A stretch of 64,000 nt of DNA, taken from Agelaius tricolor. Taxonomy: Eukaryota; Chordata; Aves; Passeriformes; Icteridae. The notes beneath the pieces were generated by a model that made no database searches, was not told the DNA's origin, and saw only the letters and a list, made by a program, of their open reading frames with translations. Numbering within the stretch: position 1 is the stretch's first letter; every line of letters starts with the position of its first letter. Below, piece by piece: positions 1-21,015 of the stretch. The position numbers were made by a program, and so were the translations under genes. Where the stretch lies: contig JALJCS010000020.1 in NCBI GenBank assembly GCA_023055355.1, positions 5,501,001 through 5,565,000 of the forward strand, written 5' to 3'.

Positions 1-2042
1 GATTCTCATCTAAAGTTTTTCAGAACCTTTGACATTGGGGTGCTAAGTAATTTGTCTTTAAAATAAATACCATTTTGGCACTCATAATGGAATTGTGGAA
101 AACAATGACAGATAACATGGAGGGAAAACTGACATGAGGTAATCTGGGCTATCTTTGGTTCAAAGGGAAATATCCTAAGACACTGAAGGCAGCTGTTTAG
201 GAAGTTTTCTCATGTATGCTTGTTACTAAGCACTAGAACAAATAAGGGAGATTTCTTTGAAAAGGAGGAGTGGAGTATGATGAAAGGCAGTCCCCTCCTG
301 CCAGTCAGTGAACAGAAATTGGAGGCAGGCCTGACCAGAAGAATTGTCCTCAGATAATTTGGTAGATGCCAGATAAAAGGACTTTGCCTAAATGGGTTTT
401 ATTCCCATTGATCTGAGTATTTTTTACTGTAAATTAAGAATGAAACTTTTATTTTTAGAAATGCTCTCTGAAGTCTGACTTGTTTCTTAGTTTTACTTTT
501 GCATATTTGAAGAGGAGTAACAGCACCCAGAGCAGCATGGTTATAGCAAGAGTCTGACAATGTGCAAAAATGACTGAGGAACTGGGAGAATTCTCTGTTG
601 AGCAAGAAATCATGAGAGAGGAGTGCATGTGGGAATGGAAGGACAGTGATTGGATTTGGCCCTAGGCCAGCAAGGCTTGTAGACACATAGGATCCCTGGA
701 TACTGCAGTTAGTTTTCAGCTCATCACAAGACACCTGCCTTAAAAGTAGTTTGATCAGTGTTCTCAGAAAATCTGTCAAATATTAGGAAGAATCAATTTT
801 AAAAAGTCTCAATGAAATCTGTTCTCATCATCTGGTCAGTTTGAGTCCTTTCATCAGGATGATGGGCCAGTCAGCTTATAATTTCTGCATGGTTTAGCCA
901 GAACTAACAGGTAGCTCTCAACAATGCAGATATGTTAACCTCAGCCATAAGAAATTCTTGTTCTATTTGCTCCCATTCCTGTCATCTCCTTCCTTTTCCC
1001 TGTACCATTTCCATCAGCTTGTCAGTGCATTGCTTGTTTTTTGTCAACCAGCCTCTGCACTCATATTTTACTTGTCAGTCAGAATAAGCTGTATGAATTT
1101 ATTGTGTTGGTGCTGTTTTTTAACAGAACAATTCTCTTGTGTAGTTATAACTCTCTCTGGTACATAATTTAGCAGATTGTTGTTCTGGATTTGTTGGCCA
1201 GAGAAGTTGCACGTTCTCCACACTTGCAGGTTTTCAACATCTGAGTGGATAAAGCTGTGAGCAGCCTGATTTGATGTCATAGTTGACCCTGCCTTGACCA
1301 TGAGGGCTCATGACATGCCTTCCCACACACATTATTTTCTGATTCTATGATCTGGCCTTTTTGACAAAACATAGCTGGACCTGGAAGGAAGTTTCAGGGT
1401 GAATTATGTGGTCTACTCAAATGATTTAGACTTTGAGGCCCCCTCCATCCTGCAATCAGTAAGTCTCATCATTGCTAGAACTCAGGTAATTTTGAATGAG
1501 TTTGTAGAGTTAAACATGAGAAATTAGTAACTTAATTAGCTAGGTACAAAGAGCCTGAAAGACAGGACTCTGATATAAAATTGTTCAGAAAGAAATTTCC
1601 ATGAATAATTGCCATGTGAAGAAATTTCCATGTGAATAATGTTGAAATTGAAAGATTGATAAAACATAGCAGGGACAATTTTTTTTGAATGTGCAGATTT
1701 TTATTCTTCTTCATTGTGAGGTTTGACATTACAGTATTAATATCTGCACTGATACATGATGCAGCTAAGTTAAAGAGGCTGTTCAGAGATAGCATTTGCT
1801 TTTCCTTAATCTTAAAAAAAAATAATAAATAATCATATTTAAAAAAAGGCAGCATAAGTCAAACATTTAATTCAGGTTTAATTCTGTGGGGTACTTAATT
1901 AAAGGTCTGTGCTAGAAGAGAACAAAGGTGCTCAAAATCAGTTCCATGTTCATACTCCTTAACCATTCTCTGCATTGTCCAGAAGGAAGGTGTTTTCCCT
2001 GAAACTTGCCTTTTGAGAAGACTATTTTTTTTTTTGTTCTAG
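1..2042 (+). other. ZNRF3: ZNRF3 intron (left part)
   Basis: By gene order this is intron sequence upstream of the first visible ZNRF3 exon. I see no exon with ZNRF3 ectodomain sequence here, only short non-homologous open frames. An A-rich run lies near 1815-1850. Nothing else was recognised. Confidence 0.6.
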
Positions 2043-9730
<7,688 letters not shown>

Positions 9731-12700
9731 AGCTGTCCAGATGATCCCAGATGGAGAAGCGGAGCTTATCAGAGACTCCAAATTCTCATGGACTTAATTT
9801 TTTTTTAAGCTTTGACAAACACACAAAAGTGGTAATGTGGAGAAGTCCCTCCCCTACTTCCTCTGTGTTCACATCAGTTTGATTGTCTCCTTTGTCCCTC
9901 CTGCCTGAAGCCTTCAGGCCTTGATTTGTGTGCAAAGCCCATGTGGGACATGGTGTGGAGCATTTCTGAGCTCTAGTGCCATTTCTATATTAATGACAAA
10001 GTGTTATTTATATTTTCTTTTTAGAAGTGACCTCTTGCTGAGAGGTAACACAGTGTGTTAAATAAGCCAGGCTATGTGTAGATGCTGTTATCTCCTACTT
10101 GAAGGAGTCCAGCCTTTGATAAGCTCAGGGCTACACCTGCCTTAGAAACCAGATAGCACCTTGAAATATAGTAATCCAGAGGGATACAGCTGCTGAATGG
10201 ATGCTCAGATATTGACTGATCCCAGTAGCAAATCCTAGCAGCCAGCAAGTTATGTGAGTGATTTTGAGGGAGGTGAAGCATTGGACTGTCTCCTTTCTCC
10301 TCTTCCCTTCTCCCCCCTTTCATGCTGCTCTGATGGTTTGGCTAGGAAGGTGTCCTGCCATTAGGATTAGTTTCAACAGAGTGGGGGTAAGGAAACTGAG
10401 AGCTCAGAATGTTCTCATCCTCACTTCCTCTATTTAAACCGTGGACCTCATTGTATCTTCTGACCAGTGAAGAATGCTGGGGACCTCTCCCTCAAGCAGA
10501 TGCTCGAACAAAGTGCTTAGAAAGGGTATTACCTTTGTAGGTAATGAACTTTTCCTTCCATAGGAAGTTTTTCAGGCACCTGTAGCCCCTGTTACAGCTG
10601 TGAGGAATGCTGGCATGTGCAGGAAAGCAGAGCTTGCAGTGTGCTCACAGCTTTGCTGGCTCATTTTGGAAACAGGGTTTCTTGTTTCCTTACAGGCTGC
10701 AAGCATGCCTAAGGGAAGCAGTGCTTGTCACCTTTTGTGTGTGTGGCAAAGTGAGGGACTTGGTTTGATCATTGTTTTCTTCTTTGCTGTGGTTGATGTA
10801 GCTTCCATAGATTGATCTGTTTTAAAGGTTTCTTGGGCCCAGCTGGTTGTGCTTCATTTTTGTCTTGTGTACAGAGTGCTCTCTGTACCCCATTAGCCTG
10901 GGCACATACTTTTGTTCTTGTTCTTGTCCTAGTGGGGATGTTTGTTATCATGAGATAATTTATGTTGTCACTTCTGATAGCAATTGTTTCCTGTGGAAAC
11001 AGCAGCTTCTGAGTAAGAGGCTACCATAGCATGGGTTAAATTGCCTGTCATGCTGCATGTGCCTGAGGACACAGTGTCATCCTGTGGTGTATTCACAGCA
11101 GGAATTCTTCTAAAGGGAAACTAAGTATTTAATGCCCACAGTGCCAGTCTTCTGAAAAGATTTGTCCTAAGTTCAGTACACTTTGGAGATGCTTCAAAGA
11201 CATGAAATAGAGATGTACACTTCATATTCTGCCAAAGCAATGTCCTTGACAGCACTGGGCTGGTTGTGAGACCCAGCAAAGCTAACTTGTATTCTCTGTA
11301 GTCCCAAATGAACTATTTTAAAAGAAGGAAACAGATATTTAAGAAATAACAAATACATTCATCTATTTCCTTTTGCTTTCATACCCAGTAAGTTAGGAAA
11401 AAAGTTCCACCTAAAGGAATTCACATTACATCTTTTCAATCAACAAGCACCAAAATTCAGCTGTTCAGAGAATTAATACAAGGCAATATCTGGGTATAAG
11501 ATTAAAAGAAAAATTTCAATAAACACATTTTCTGTGTATAAAGTTTATTAAAAACTTATTCATTCTCTGAATGACTGAAGTAAGTGGTATATGTTGGGAG
11601 AACAAACTCTAAAGGTTTGTGATTTTTGGAATTTTTTTTTTTAATTTTTAAGTCTTACCCTTTCCTTCCTCCACTAAAAAAGAAATGCATTTTAGAAGCT
11701 ATGGTACACTAGCTTGGTTATTCTGCTTGGTGTTTTGTGAGGCACTGTAAAGGCTGCCTAAGATACATTGTACTCTGTAACTAAAACAGCATATTGTGGT
11801 AAAAGTCTTTCTTAAAAAGATTTGAATATTCTGGCTCCTGGGGATCCCAGATGTGCTGGTCCCACACATTGTGGAAATCTCTGCTGGTACAAATCTCTGC
11901 AGGCCATACCACAGACACCCTACACCTGCCTTCTGTGCTGGCTCTGACATTTAACATAAAACTCTCTGTCCAGTGCAGACTTACAGGCTAGCTGGCCATG
12001 ATAGATGGTTTTTATAACAAAATGCCTTTCTACTACTTACATGAACAGTTGTCGTTGTGTTTGGCTCATGAAGCACTATTTAAAATGTTTTTAATTAAAA
12101 TTGTCTTATAGCACTTAAAATTGTTTTGTATAAAATTTGCTGTAAAGATTTGTAATATGGTCAAAGGGCTCTTTCTCCTTCATTACCATTTTTAAAAATG
12201 TTTTAAAAGCTATAAAGCATCTTGTATATATTCTGTATATGTATAGCAGCACATTTCATGTATGGAAATATGTTCTCAGAATATTTATTTACTAATATAT
12301 TTATCTTAAGCCATGTCTTATGTTGAGAGTGTGTGACATTATTGTAATAATCACTGAAAATCACTAACACGAGGCCCTGTAAATACATGATAATTGCACA
12401 CAAAGATTTTACAGTACTTGCCGACCAAAAATGATTTAAGAGAAGTGTAGTTACTTGCAGTTTTGTAAGAAAGTGTACAAATGTCTGTATTAAAAGAAAA
12501 AAAGGCAAAACCACACAAAAAATACAGTTTTATTGCATATACATGTGGGAGTTGTCCTTCTTGTTTTGGGGGAAAGGACATAGATAACTGTTCTCAAAGT
12601 ACAGTCCTAGATATACTGGGATGAACTCTAATAAACAACATTTTTTCCTTTTTTTTAAACACCAGATAGATGGATATGTATGTACCTTTACACAGCATGC

Positions 12701-12900
12701 CAGTCACTGGGGGGTAGGAGTCACACAAGCCCCTGAGCCCCCCAGGCACATGGAAGTACCACATCTGCTAAAAGAAATCCTCATTTATGTTTGGAACCTG
12801 CCTGTTCCTCATGGCAGGGGAACTGAACTCTTGTAATTTTAGGTAAAAATAATTTATTGTAATTTATTGCCCTGAAATAAAATTGTTTTGAGAGAGCATG
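9731..12900 (+). other. ZNRF3: ZNRF3 3'UTR (inferred)
   Basis: Downstream of the ZNRF3 stop the sequence becomes AT-rich, with no coding exon that I recognise. Candidate poly(A) signals AATAAA lie at 12630-12635 and 12876-12881. The AT-rich block at 12,050-12,560 has the look of a conserved 3'UTR end. Which signal is used cannot be told without transcript data. Confidence 0.5.
12876..12881 (+). terminator. ZNRF3: Candidate ZNRF3 poly(A) signal
   Basis: This canonical AATAAA sits in an AT-rich stretch 3.1 kb past the stop codon, before sequence composition changes. A second AATAAA at 12630-12635 is an alternative. Confidence 0.35.
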
Positions 12901-13968
12901 ATACAGGTGGGTACAGCTGGGTAGATCATAGTTTGAATAGTCAAGATCCAGGTCTTTGCCCTGGATCACGGAATCACTGGTCCTGCTTGAGTGAAAATCA
13001 ATATTGTGGTGCTCATTTTGTCAGCAGAGAGCACAATTTCATCAGAGATGTTTATGCAGACTCCAGAAGAGGGGAGCCTGGGGCTGTGTGGCTCTGTGTG
13101 TGTATGTACATGTGTATTTATGTATGTTACTGTGTCAACAGTTCACCTTCATGTGTTACTCATTTCCCATCCAGTGATACACTCATGGAGCCTTTTCCAG
13201 GATTCTCCAGCTTCTTCCTTCTCCCAGAGATTTCCACCTGGTAATCCCCTGGACTTTCCCCATCTCTCATCCATGTTCAAATGCACTGTAATTCAATCAC
13301 CTCAGGATTCAGCCAAGAAATGAGCTTTACTTCTCTCCAACCCTCCTTGTTTCATGTGTGATAACTCCATTTGGGATGACAGACTCTCAAGAGTATTATT
13401 TTGTAAGGGACCCTTCACAGCACGAGGACCAGTTCCCATCCTGACCTCAGGTACAACAGAAAACCCTGGTCTGTGTGGGAGACAGGCACAGCAATGGAAG
13501 AGCAACAGGAGCAGGTGCTGCCCAATTAAAGTATGTGCCCCTTTTTCTGCTCAGTGAGCAGAGTCTGGGCACTTGCCAGTGATTGCAGATATGCCTTTTA
13601 TATGCAAATTAGTTCACACACCAGTTGTTTTTACAAAAAGCATAAAACCCCCCTTGTGGGTGGCTGGTAACTCGTAACAGGTCACACCTGAATCTCCCTT
13701 CTCTTCCCTCCCTCCACCCCCTGATTGCTGCTGCTGCTGTTCTGTTTTCTTGTTCCCTGTTCTGAAGAAAACTGCCAGGTGATTGTGCTTTTAGGAACAG
13801 GACATGGCACCACCCTCAGTGTCCTGTAGGGACACAGCTTGGGGTCATTGGCAGTGGGGCTGTGGCTGAGCCCCATCCCCAGTGGGCACAGCTGTGAGCA
13901 GCAGGTGAGCAGCATTGACAGCAAGGAGCCATGGAGTGCCCAGGGCACTGAGCAACCACCAGAGGAAC
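12901..13968. other. Intergenic sequence, no gene recognised
   Basis: There is a short TGTG/TATG-rich patch near 13,090-13,135, otherwise no recognised gene or repeat. Open frames here are short and show no family resemblance. Confidence 0.5.
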
Positions 13969-13969
13969 A

Positions 13970-14575
13970 GAGGGCACACAGGGACAGGGCATGGACAGTG
14001 AGGGGCACACAGGGCAGTGCATGAGCCATGAGGGGCACACAGGGACAGGGCATGGACAGTGAGGGGCACACAGGGGCAGGGCATGGACAGTGAGGGGCAC
14101 ACAGGGCAGTGCATGAGCCATGAGGGGCACACAGGGGCAGGGCATGAACCACGAGGGGCACGCAGGGGCAGTGAATAAACATGAGGGGCACACAGGGGCA
14201 GTGAATAAACCATGAGGGGCACACAGGTGCAGTGAATAAACATGAGGGGCACACAGGGGCAGTGTATGAACCATGAGGGGCACACAGGGCAGTGAATAAA
14301 CATGAGGGGCACACAGGGGCAGTGAATAAACCATGAGGGGCACACAGGTGCAGTGAATAAACCATGAGGGGCACACGGGCAGGGCATGAACCATGAGGGG
14401 CACACAGGGGCAGTCAATAAACAGGAGGGGCACACAGGGGCAGTGAATAAACATGAGGGGCACACAGGGCAGTGAATAAACAGGAGGGGCACACAGGGCA
14501 GTGAATAAACCATGAGGGGCACACAGGGGCAGTGAATAAACATGAGGGGCACACAGGTGCAATGCATCAACAGGA
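13970..14575. repeat. Minisatellite, 20 copies of a 29-31 bp unit, many with AATAAA
   Basis: Twenty tandem units share the core GAGGGGCACACAGGGGCAGT. The first six end in GCATGGACAGT or GCATGAGCCAT variants. From the seventh on, most end in GAATAAACAT or GAATAAACCAT, so eleven units carry the poly(A) hexamer AATAAA on the plus strand. Minus-strand open frames of 230-248 codons in all three frames are a by-product of the stop-free unit (repeated CAPHG...CPSW peptides) and are not a gene. Confidence 0.95.
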
Positions 14576-14606
14576 GGGGATAAAAGGTTGGGCTAAAGGA
14601 GCAGAA

Positions 14607-14735
14607 GGGCAGATGCCTGCAGCCTCCTGAAAGGACAGGATGTTACTGTGGATGGGCAGGTGCCTGAAGCCTTCTGATGAGGTAAGGTGTTTCTGTGTAT
14701 GGGCAAATGCTCAAAGCCTTCTGAAATTGTCTGGT
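14607..14735. repeat. 47-bp tandem repeat, about 2.7 copies
   Basis: Copies start at 14607, 14654 and 14701 with GGGCAGATGCCTGCAGCC, GGGCAGGTGCCTGAAGCC and GGGCAAATGCTCAAAGCC. Spacing is exactly 47 bp between starts. It lies just beyond the 30-bp minisatellite but is a different unit. Confidence 0.85.
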
Positions 14736-17340
14736 GCCACTCTGCACTGTGGCTGTCCCAGCTGTGACACTGTCCCACAGAATAATCAGTGAACCCATGT
14801 TCTGTCTGCATGAAACACAGCAGGGCTGAGCTTGTGGGTGGTGCTTGGCTCTGTGTGAAATTCTGTCTAGTCTTTCTTGTGGCTTTTTAAAAATGACTAA
14901 ATGTAAATATTTTCTGTTCAAAATGAACATTTGGATACTTCGTAAGGGGGGAGGTTCTTTTTACTTTTCAGGTTTGATGCTTAAGGGACAAATTTGTGAC
15001 AAAATGAGAGCCCTGTTGGGCACCACAAACTCTGCAGAACCTTGATACAGTAGGAGAAGACAAGCAGGAGCAGATTATTCATAGTGGATTGTACATTATT
15101 GTAACACTTGGTGTTTCTGTAACACTATCTGCAATATTGTGTGCATCTGTCAAATCCTATGGCAGCTGTTAGGTGACGTTTGATGCTGCTTGGGTAGTGT
15201 GAAGAGAAAAATGCCCTTAAAAGGGTGGCCTGGTCCATACCCTGTGGAGCCAGCCTGGCCTCATTCTCTGGCCTGGGAGACAATGGCATACCTGAAACCA
15301 GATATTTTATCTTGCAGTGAAAGCACCCTGCTCCTGTGACTTAAATGCTTCATAGAAAAGTGTCTCTTTCAGAATAAAGAACACATTTTCCTCGTGGGGA
15401 ATGAAACTGCTGCTTAGGAAACAAGCATGAAAAAAGAAAGGAACAGTTCCCAGAAAGAACCAAAGTGCCAGAGTCTCATAACCAGAATGGCAAGAAAGGA
15501 GAGCAGAGTAACCTCCCCTGTGTAAGGGGAGGCCTGTCCCCTGTGACAATTGGGTTTCTAAAAGAAAAATGAGTTTTCATGAAAAGCTGGGGACAGTTTT
15601 GGTATTTGTTACTGGTTTTCTGGTGTTTACATAAAAGGTTGCTGAAGGTTTCTTAAAATGCAGCATTATTTTGGCCAGGAGGAATTAATTAGAGAAAAGA
15701 TGAATCTTGCAAGGAAGTGGAAACAGTATTACATAGTGCTGCAATTGCAAAGCAAACCCTGAACGAATTTATACAGTTTTCAAGAGTTTGAAAACATGTA
15801 AACTGAAAACTTTCAATTTGCTGTTAGCTCAGAAATCGTGCCTCAGAGCAGTATCATACTTCATATGTAAAGTAATCATTCTCAGCTCTAATTACTCTCT
15901 TCTAACATGCATAGCAGGCAGTGCTCTTGTAATCTGCTGGTGAACTGCAGCAGTTTCTGCCTCCTTTATTTCATGCTTGTATACACTTTAGTCATCCTAA
16001 CTGAACTCCTCCTGCACAAATACACTGTATTTATTTTTTCATAATTATTATTTACAACCATTTGCTGAATGCAGGGTGAACAGTTACAAACACAGTGCAT
16101 ACTTCAGCAGTGACTCACCTCAAATTTGATTTATTCTGGTTTCTTGACAGCCTTATGTGGTTCATGTGATAGCTTTTGGATTTGGAGCAAAATGTCTTGA
16201 GCTGGAAGTTCATGATGCCAGATTTCATCCCAAAGCACAGGTGCTCAGTAAATCTGGGAAAGTCTGAGTGGTGTGAAATGTGTGTGTAGTGGGGATGTGT
16301 TGTTAAAAAAAATTGTTATGGTCTGAAGGCAATTGTATTTTTCACTCTCAAGTAGCAGAATTGTTCAATATAATGTCCAGAACAATATTCAGGTGAAACT
16401 ATCAGTGAACTGTATTTCATTGGAAGATTGTGAAATACTGCTGCAAGGCAATAGGAACCAGTTGGACAAGTTTTTGTCAGGAGTTGTTTTTGTAGTTCAC
16501 CCTTCCTTTAGGCAAAGTGGTGCACTAGAAAACTCTGTTCCTTCCCACTGCCTGAGAGGGTTTATTAAGCAGAAGATGAAAGTGGAATAGCTCTTTATGC
16601 TCATTCAGTGGCAGCCATGTGTCTGCTGGTGTGTTTGACCTGTAGTCATCCAGGCTGCAGATTCAGTGCAGTTTCCAGGACTATCCATAAAAATCTCCTA
16701 TTTATATTATTGCTGGGGGGGTTGGAATACACAGACTTTAATTCTGCAATCCCACTGGATTGCCTGCATGAGCAATGTGATAAACTTCCTCAGCATTGTC
16801 CTGGCAGAAACAAGTCCTAAAGAAGATTATGTTAATGCTTGATTGAAAAAGCAGATTACATGTTAGATGGTAAAGATCATCCAGAGAGTATATGCACATG
16901 AATTTGCAGAATCTTATGAACAGCCTATTACAATTAAAGGCTAGAAATGAGATCCAAAGGAGGAAAGTGTTACAGCAATTGTTTTATCAGCATCTATTCT
17001 GTCACAAAACTGAGGCTGAGTTCCCTTATTCTCAATGTCTTTCTATCATATACACCAAAGAAGTAGCTTTGATTTTTTCCCTATGGTTACAGTGTATAGA
17101 AAATTTATTTTTCCCAGAGTGTAAACCAACATCTTTTCTTCCTATAAAATGTTAGCAAGATAGAAGCATAATATGCTGTATTAAATAATGCATTTCCTAT
17201 ACATATACAAATATATATATTACTATGATAACACATCACACATTTTTACATAACAAAGTCTCTATTTTCCCACAACATAACAATATTAAGATAAAAATAC
17301 ATATAAAATCACGTAGTCAACAAACTAAACTAGTTTTAAA
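14736..17340. other. Intergenic sequence, no gene recognised
   Basis: The sequence is AT-rich with only short open frames. I see no exon-like homology or obvious transposon. It separates the tandem repeats from a GC-richer patch at 17.35-18.0 kb. Confidence 0.45.
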
Positions 17341-18010
17341 TGTAGATTTTGAAGGGGAAGGCACTTGTCCAGCTGGCCCCTTTCCACCTGCAGTGCACAC
17401 CCAGTGGAGGCTGCTGGGTGCAGGGTGAAGGCAGCAGGTTCACCCATGGCTGTGGCAGCTCCAGCTCAGTGCCCCAGCTCCTGGGGCAGCATCTGCCCTT
17501 GTCCCAGGGCTCATTGTCTGCCCAGGGAGCTCTCAGCTCATCTCCCTGTGCCACCACCCAGGAGCAAGGGCAGAGAGCTCAGCTCTGTGAAAGGTAACTC
17601 AGGGAAGAAGCAGCCATGGCAGTTTTTGACCTGGTCAGTTTATTGCACCACTACACAGCTGGTCACACCAACACAAGAGTGAGCAGTGGGCCAGAGCAGG
17701 AGCTGAAATCCCTGTGGAGGAGGAGGCAGCTCCTCATCAGGATTTGGTTGCCACACCAGTTGCTTTTGCCATTGTAGCCAGTGTCACCTTTGCAGCCTGT
17801 CCAGCCTCCTGAGGGGACTGCCAGGCAGGAGCTCAGGAGGCTGTTCAGATACAATTCCAAACAAATGCTCCTTCTGCAGCAATTTTCAATTTGTTGGAGA
17901 ACACGGTGTAGACACCACCCTGCTGAGGTGTCCCAGCTCTCAGCTGCCCCTGCAGTAGGGGCATTTCTTCTCTGGGATTACAACACCTGTGCATGGTCAC
18001 ACTTTTGCTT
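17341..18010 (-). other. GC-richer patch with minus-strand AATAAA; possible KREMEN1 3'UTR end
   Basis: The patch contrasts with its AT-rich flanks. On the minus strand an open frame of 65 codons (17663-17860) is followed closely by AATAAA (TTTATT at 17639-17644 on plus). The frame resembles no family I know. If KREMEN1 has a 3.4-kb 3'UTR, as long vertebrate 3'UTRs allow, this hexamer could end it. A separate short minus-strand transcript is the alternative. Confidence 0.25.
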
Positions 18011-21000
18011 CTTTCTCCCCCAAACCCTTACAGCAAAGATCAAAACCTGCTGTGTTCATGGATACCACATCTCTTGGCCATAAATCACCACACCCTGAAG
18101 TGTCTGCACTGGCAGTGGGAGTGACCCTACCACGTTTGGAAAAAATCCACTCTGGAGATCTACCTGCTCCTCATGGTCTCAGCCCTGGAAAGTAATAAGT
18201 GCTATTTAAGGGACCCTGTCCATGAATTTCCATCCATTGCTCTGTTTGCTAGCACAGGCAGGATCTAGAATCAGCCAATCTGAAAAATTCTGTGTGGGGG
18301 AACATAATTTCTTCTATGTTTTTATCAGTGTATTATCCATGCATTGTTTAATACTAGTCCTGTTGATTGTTGCCATGACCAGTTAATCTGCTCTAAGTGC
18401 TGGTTTTATGGGACTTTTGTACATAAATTTGATTAATGCTCCCCATGAAAGTCCCATGAAATACAATTTTATTAAAAAAAATATTTGAGGAGCTAAGGGA
18501 GCAATGCAAAAATCTCATTTCCTAAATTGTGTAGATTTTTGCATTAGTAGTGTCAGTCTTTGTTGCTGTTTGTAATTATATTTTCTCTAATATTATAGTG
18601 AAATTAAATTCTTCACTAATGAAGAGAAGTGTAACATTCTGTATTTTCCTTTCTGCAGTAGGTGTACATCAGTCACTGGGTGTTCCTGATGGTTTTTATC
18701 ACCATTAGGTAACTGCTTTATGAATGTCTCTGACAAAATGTTTAACTTGCCTTTGATAAGGCAAGCAAAGCTTCATCACTTTGTGATAAGCACTGTGTGC
18801 TTGTAACAGCTCCTGAGGATCTGGCAGCACACTGTGATTCCCTCTGCAGGGTTCCTGTTAGTGCACCAAATTAAGGATGCTTAGGAACCAACCTGCTTTG
18901 TTTTGCTCTGAATCTCTGAGGTGAACTCTTTCTCCACACAGCACGATGTAAAACCTTACCTTTAAAAAAGGCAATTTCAGATCTTGTGTTGGGTCTGAAA
19001 CAGACAATGGTTTTTGGTCCAATGTGGTGACATGTAAGAGAGAACCAGCATAGCTTTTACAACTTGTCCTGTCTTCATTTTAGCTAATACTGTAATTATA
19101 TTTTCCTGTATTCTTTCCAGCAGCTCATGCAATAAAGTACTAGATGTTCCCATGCTGTTCCATTTTTTATATAAACAATTCCATAATTGCTGGCTTAGTC
19201 AAGTCTGGTTTCTTTTAAGCATGCATTGTGATGTTGTTCAGCTGTCTCTAGCACTCATCTGTGGTACATAAATCAAGCTGGACTGAATTCAGTTCAGGTA
19301 AAGACCAGATCTACAGTGCTAAGGCACAATATTTCACTGCTTAATTCTTTGATGCCCTGATTTTTCAGTGAAATCTGTAGTTCTCACAAAAAGGAGGGAG
19401 TTATATGTTCAAAAACGTAAGGGCAGATACTGGAATGAATTTAAACTCAGTGACAATTTTCTTACTTTTCTTAATTACCTTTTGTAGATGCACTTAATAG
19501 ATGTTCTCTGACTGCACATCTGGTATATGCAGACCATTGGTATATGTTCAGACTTACCAGAATTAGTGTTCAAACTTAACCAGAATTAGTGTAGATTAGT
19601 GGTTCTCAGTGAACCTTCTCTGAGTTCAAGGAGCTGCCCACTGTAAACTTTTCCAGACAATTTATCTGACATTTGCATTGACAGTTTTTCCTACATATCT
19701 TGCTGGTCTGAACTTGCTGAGGCTGAAAGATTCACTGCTGATCCCTTGGAATCTCTTGTTTCCCACTTGTGGTGGTGGGATGAGAAATCTGGGTATTGTG
19801 GATGGACAGTCAGTCCACCAAAGAGCAGAAATAGTTAATGCTGTCTGTTGCAATTCAAAGAAAACAGTTCACAGATCAGAACCCCACTGATGTTTTAGTT
19901 CTTTGACAAGTGAGGCAATTACCTTAAAACTTCAGTTCAGTTTTAGTGCTGCAGGCAAGGAGACACTGCTCCCAGGTGAGTGTCAAGGCAGCTGTTTTGT
20001 GGATGCTCAGCTGCACAGCCTGGCCCAGGGGAGTTGGTGATAGCAGCCTACAACTCTGTACAATGTTGGGGCTGCTGAGATCAATACATGTGACTTCAGA
20101 GCAAAATTGGTTGGTCAGCCTCACTGATAAAAGTTCAGTGGATTATCTTTGGACAATCCTTTAAGAAGCCCTAAGCTTATACCCAGAATGAATGCTGGCT
20201 CTCAGGCTGGAGTACAATTAGTTTTTTAAAGGATCACTGTGAATATGAACAAAATTATCATAACCATTAGTGAATGATGGGTCAGACAGAGTCATTTAAA
20301 AGGCTTCAGTGCTCCTGCAGGCCTTGACCTGGTGAGCTCTAGTCAGCCAAAATGCATATTTGTTATAGAGGCATCCTGAATTTGATTTTTTATGTTTGCA
20401 TCTCTGCTTGGAGACACAGAAACAGAACATGCAGAAAGAGCACAGCACTGAGCAACCAGGCTGATCATTTTTCCAGTCTTTGATTCCCATTCCACTGTAT
20501 AATACCATTGAGATGTGTTTACATCAAGGTAAATTAGCTCTGTTTGCTGAACAGGTTAGCAGTACCCACCTCTGTCTTCAGAATTCTCAAGAATTCTCAA
20601 GAATTTTATTCTTGAGAATAAAAGTACCAAAGTAGCCTGATCTAATACAGTGGCACAGGCAAGGGGGACACAAGAAATCCTCAACCTGTAAAAACCCCTT
20701 CAGTTACCTTGGGCAGGGGTACAGGACATTTTGAATGCTATGAGTTTTTACATCTATTTTAAGTGCAATGTTTTAAAGGTAGTAATTAACAGCACTACAG
20801 TCTTGAGGAGCACCAGGTATTTCAGAATTATTGCTGCAATTAAATCCGTTGTCACTGCTATATCCAAGAAAACAGCAGATAGGCAAAGTCACTCAAAGGC
20901 CTTTGTAAATGGACTTTTTGGAAAATAGCTATGAGGTTGGGAGGAAAAAAAAGGAAGAAGAATCTCAAGTCACCTGGATTTTAAGGAGATCAATTCTTGC

Positions 21001-21015
21001 AAGATGAAAGACAGC
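18011..21015 (-). other. KREMEN1: Region downstream of KREMEN1 stop, probable 3'UTR
   Basis: This is non-coding, AT-rich sequence following the KREMEN1 stop on the minus strand. Minus-strand AATAAA candidates (TTTATT on plus) occur at about 20605-20610 and 18468-18473. A small self-complementary GAATTCTCAAGAATTCTCAA run lies near 20580-20620. The 3'UTR end is not determinable from sequence alone. Confidence 0.4.

Noticed and set aside
1376..1458. Exon-like stretch with an open frame and CAATCAG|GTAAGT-style ending
   Set aside because: The translation does not resemble the ZNRF3 ectodomain, the actual bases are CAGTAAGT without a matching acceptor phase, and no other gene is expected here.
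13682..14570. Minus-strand open frames of 230-248 codons with repeated CAPHG/CPSW peptides
   Set aside because: They are open in three frames at once because the minisatellite unit lacks stop codons on that strand; there is no start, splice or conservation logic, so they are not genes.
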